Positions 62,814-64,000 of a stretch of 64,000 nt of DNA are shown one piece after another. Below the pieces are notes generated by a model, which saw only the letters and a program-made list of their open reading frames with translations, ran no database searches and had not been told where the DNA came from. Made by a program: the position numbers and the translations under genes. Within the stretch, counting starts at the first letter, position 1. Each line of letters begins with the position of its first letter. The stretch spans positions 1 through 64,000 of the forward strand of contig JAFMVE010000015.1 of assembly GCA_025499705.1 (NCBI GenBank). The letters are read 5' to 3'. The stretch is from Carboxylicivirga caseinilyticus (lineage in GTDB: Bacteria; Bacteroidota; Bacteroidia; Bacteroidales; Marinilabiliaceae).

Positions 62814-64000
62814 TATTTTGGTTATTTCTTACCCAGATATTTTGTCTGATCCTGCTGGGTATAAAAGTTAATAATTTTGATTTGGTTTCGATAGAATCAG
62901 GTTTGTCATGTTTTCGGATAGTGAAAATATACCAAATTGATAAGATGGTGCCTTTAACCACACTTGAAAGGCTGATAGCCCACCATATACCAAACATTCC
63001 GAGTACACTCTCAGCAGATAAGATCATAGCAGCCGGAACACGGGCTCCGGTAAATATTATGCCTGTCACGGATGGAGGAATAGTCCGCCCAATACCATTA
63101 AAGGCTCCCCGGGTGACAATTTCAATTATCATAAAAATCTGCGATACGGCAAGTATTTTCAAATAGATGATTCCCATTCCAAGGGCTTCGGGTTCATTTA
63201 AAAATACCGAGAATATCGCTTCTCCAAAAACAATAAAACAAACAGTCACAATGCTTCCTAAAAATATGCCTATACCCAGGGTGGTAAAATAACCCTGGCG
63301 AATGCGCGACCAGTTTTTTGCACCATAGTTTTGGCCTGTAAAACTTCCTAAAGCAGTTGCAAATCCCGATGAGGTCATCCATGATATTGCTTCAATCTGT
63401 GCACCCACACTTTGCACGGCAATCGGAATATCACCCCATTTGGTAATCATTCGCGCCAATATAAGGGCAAAAACTGCAAATAAACCACTCTCAGTTGCTA
63501 CCGGGGTACCCAATTTAAAAATCTTGATTGAGATTTCTTTACTTAAGCGAAATCTCTTAAAATCGGGATCCATTATTTCTTTCATCCATACAAAGCGGAT
63601 AATGAAAATCAGGAATACGACCAGCTGTGAAGTAAAGGTCGCCCATGCTGCGCCGTTTACTCCCAATGCAGGGATAAAGCCTACCCCGAAGATCAATATC
63701 GGATCGAGAAGCATATTTAATCCTAAGCCAACCAGTAAGTAATAGAACGGAAGTTTGCTATTTCCCATACCATTATAAATACCCTGAAAGGTTGGATTGG
63801 TAAAACTGAAGATGAATCCCAATGATACGATTCTTAGGTATGAGATAGCTCCGGATTCAACTATATCTTTTGATAATCGAAAAGTACCAATTAATTGAGG
63901 CGTTAAAAGCAGAACAATGGTTGCAATGATAACAGATAAAACGATGGCCCAGAACAAAGAATGACGGGCAAATCGTGCAGCGGTTTCATTTTCTTTACGT
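62800..64000 (-). CDS. MATE-family multidrug/Na+ antiporter (partial, cut by window edge)
   Basis: About 400 residues are present and the frame stays open to the right edge, so the N-terminus lies outside the window. The visible part holds about ten hydrophobic helices of a MATE transporter, with NPTFQGIYNGMGNSKLPFYY, NMLLDPILIFGVG and NGAAWATF in the first lobe and GQNYGAKNWSRIRQGYF, FTGARVPAAMILS and FGIWWAISLSSVVKG in the second. MATE proteins expel drugs or metabolites using Na+ or H+. The stop overlaps the mnmD start by 14 bases. Confidence 0.93.
   Translation of the reverse strand, partial: RKENETAARFARHSLFWAIVLSVIIATIVLLLTPQLIGTFRLSKDIVESGAISYLRIVSLGFIFSFTNPTFQGIYNGMGNSKLPFYYLLVGLGLNMLLDPILIFGVGFIPALGVNGAAWATFTSQLVVFLIFIIRFVWMKEIMDPDFKRFRLSKEISIKIFKLGTPVATESGLFAVFALILARMITKWGDIPIAVQSVGAQIEAISWMTSSGFATALGSFTGQNYGAKNWSRIRQGYFTTLGIGIFLGSIVTVCFIVFGEAIFSVFLNEPEALGMGIIYLKILAVSQIFMIIEIVTRGAFNGIGRTIPPSVTGIIFTGARVPAAMILSAESVLGMFGIWWAISLSSVVKGTILSIWYIFTIRKHDKPDSIETKSKLLTFIPSRIRQNIWVRNNQNNAKK

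Noticed and set aside
1-64000. tRNA or rRNA genes
   Set aside because: I saw no cloverleaf with a GTTC-type T-arm or rRNA-like stretch in the intergenic regions; no automated scan was possible.

Overview
The window is AT-rich bacterial chromosome from a member of the Bacteroidota, most likely a marine or anaerobic Bacteroidales/Marinilabiliales-type organism (inference). The evidence is a type IX secretion (T9SS) sorting domain, Bacteroidota-type families (DUF4294, BT0820-like HAD protein, Porin_10-like porin, membrane MutS-like ATPase, TPR-PD40 periplasmic proteins, DUF2851), weak Shine-Dalgarno sequences, and promoters with the Bacteroidota -33 TTG / -7 TAnnTTTG pattern. No rRNA, tRNA, CRISPR array, prophage or insertion sequence was recognised; it reads as core and near-core chromosome with little sign of recent transfer.

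Layout. 0-6 kb: a secreted protein, a Mg2+ module (CorA importer with a structured, uORF-bearing leader, then a CNNM/CorC-type membrane protein), a small lipoprotein and an acyl-CoA ligase. 6-10 kb: a sodium:solute symporter opposite a recR - membrane protein - HAD - glycosyltransferase cluster. 10-15 kb: two tandem TPR-PD40 envelope proteins (the second with a SPOR-like tail), an acetyltransferase and a small membrane protein. 15-26 kb: alaS, divergent M23 peptidase, CapA-like protein, MerR - Nif3 - zinc-ribbon operon, a TPR protein and a T9SS-exported lamin-tail protein. 26-36 kb: urocanase, DUF4294 protein, M16 peptidase, FAD oxidoreductase, arginine deiminase, sucC and a SpoU rRNA/tRNA methyltransferase. 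36-48 kb, mostly minus strand: an OmpA/TPR lipoprotein, deoxynucleoside kinase, prolyl oligopeptidase, pnp, rpsO, an LPP20-like lipoprotein, a K+ channel coupled to DUF2851. 48-64 kb: LolC/E-type permease, NUDIX hydrolase, MltF-like lytic transglycosylase, porin, der, era, a GH20 hexosaminidase, a REP-like hairpin cluster, the membrane MutS-like ATPase, two FKBP isomerases, mnmD and a MATE transporter cut by the window edge.

The most interesting signal is the corA leader (about 1011-1110). A 16-codon upstream ORF whose peptide starts with acidic residues and a proline (M-D-E-G-P) overlaps four RNA segments that can pair 1:2 plus 3:4, or 2:3; segment 4 contains the unusually strong corA Shine-Dalgarno sequence. 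This has the topology of an attenuator acting on translation and would fit Mg2+-dependent control of a Mg2+ importer, in analogy with the enterobacterial mgtL and corL leaders, though it looks unrelated to them in sequence. Other points worth a second look are an orphan transcript with a 23-codon ORF and its own terminator (49.2 kb), a 24-codon membrane microORF (33.1 kb), a terminator hairpin directly in front of the deoxynucleoside kinase start (39.0 kb), and the GTCCC/GGGAC hairpin cluster next to the MutS-like gene (58.5 kb).
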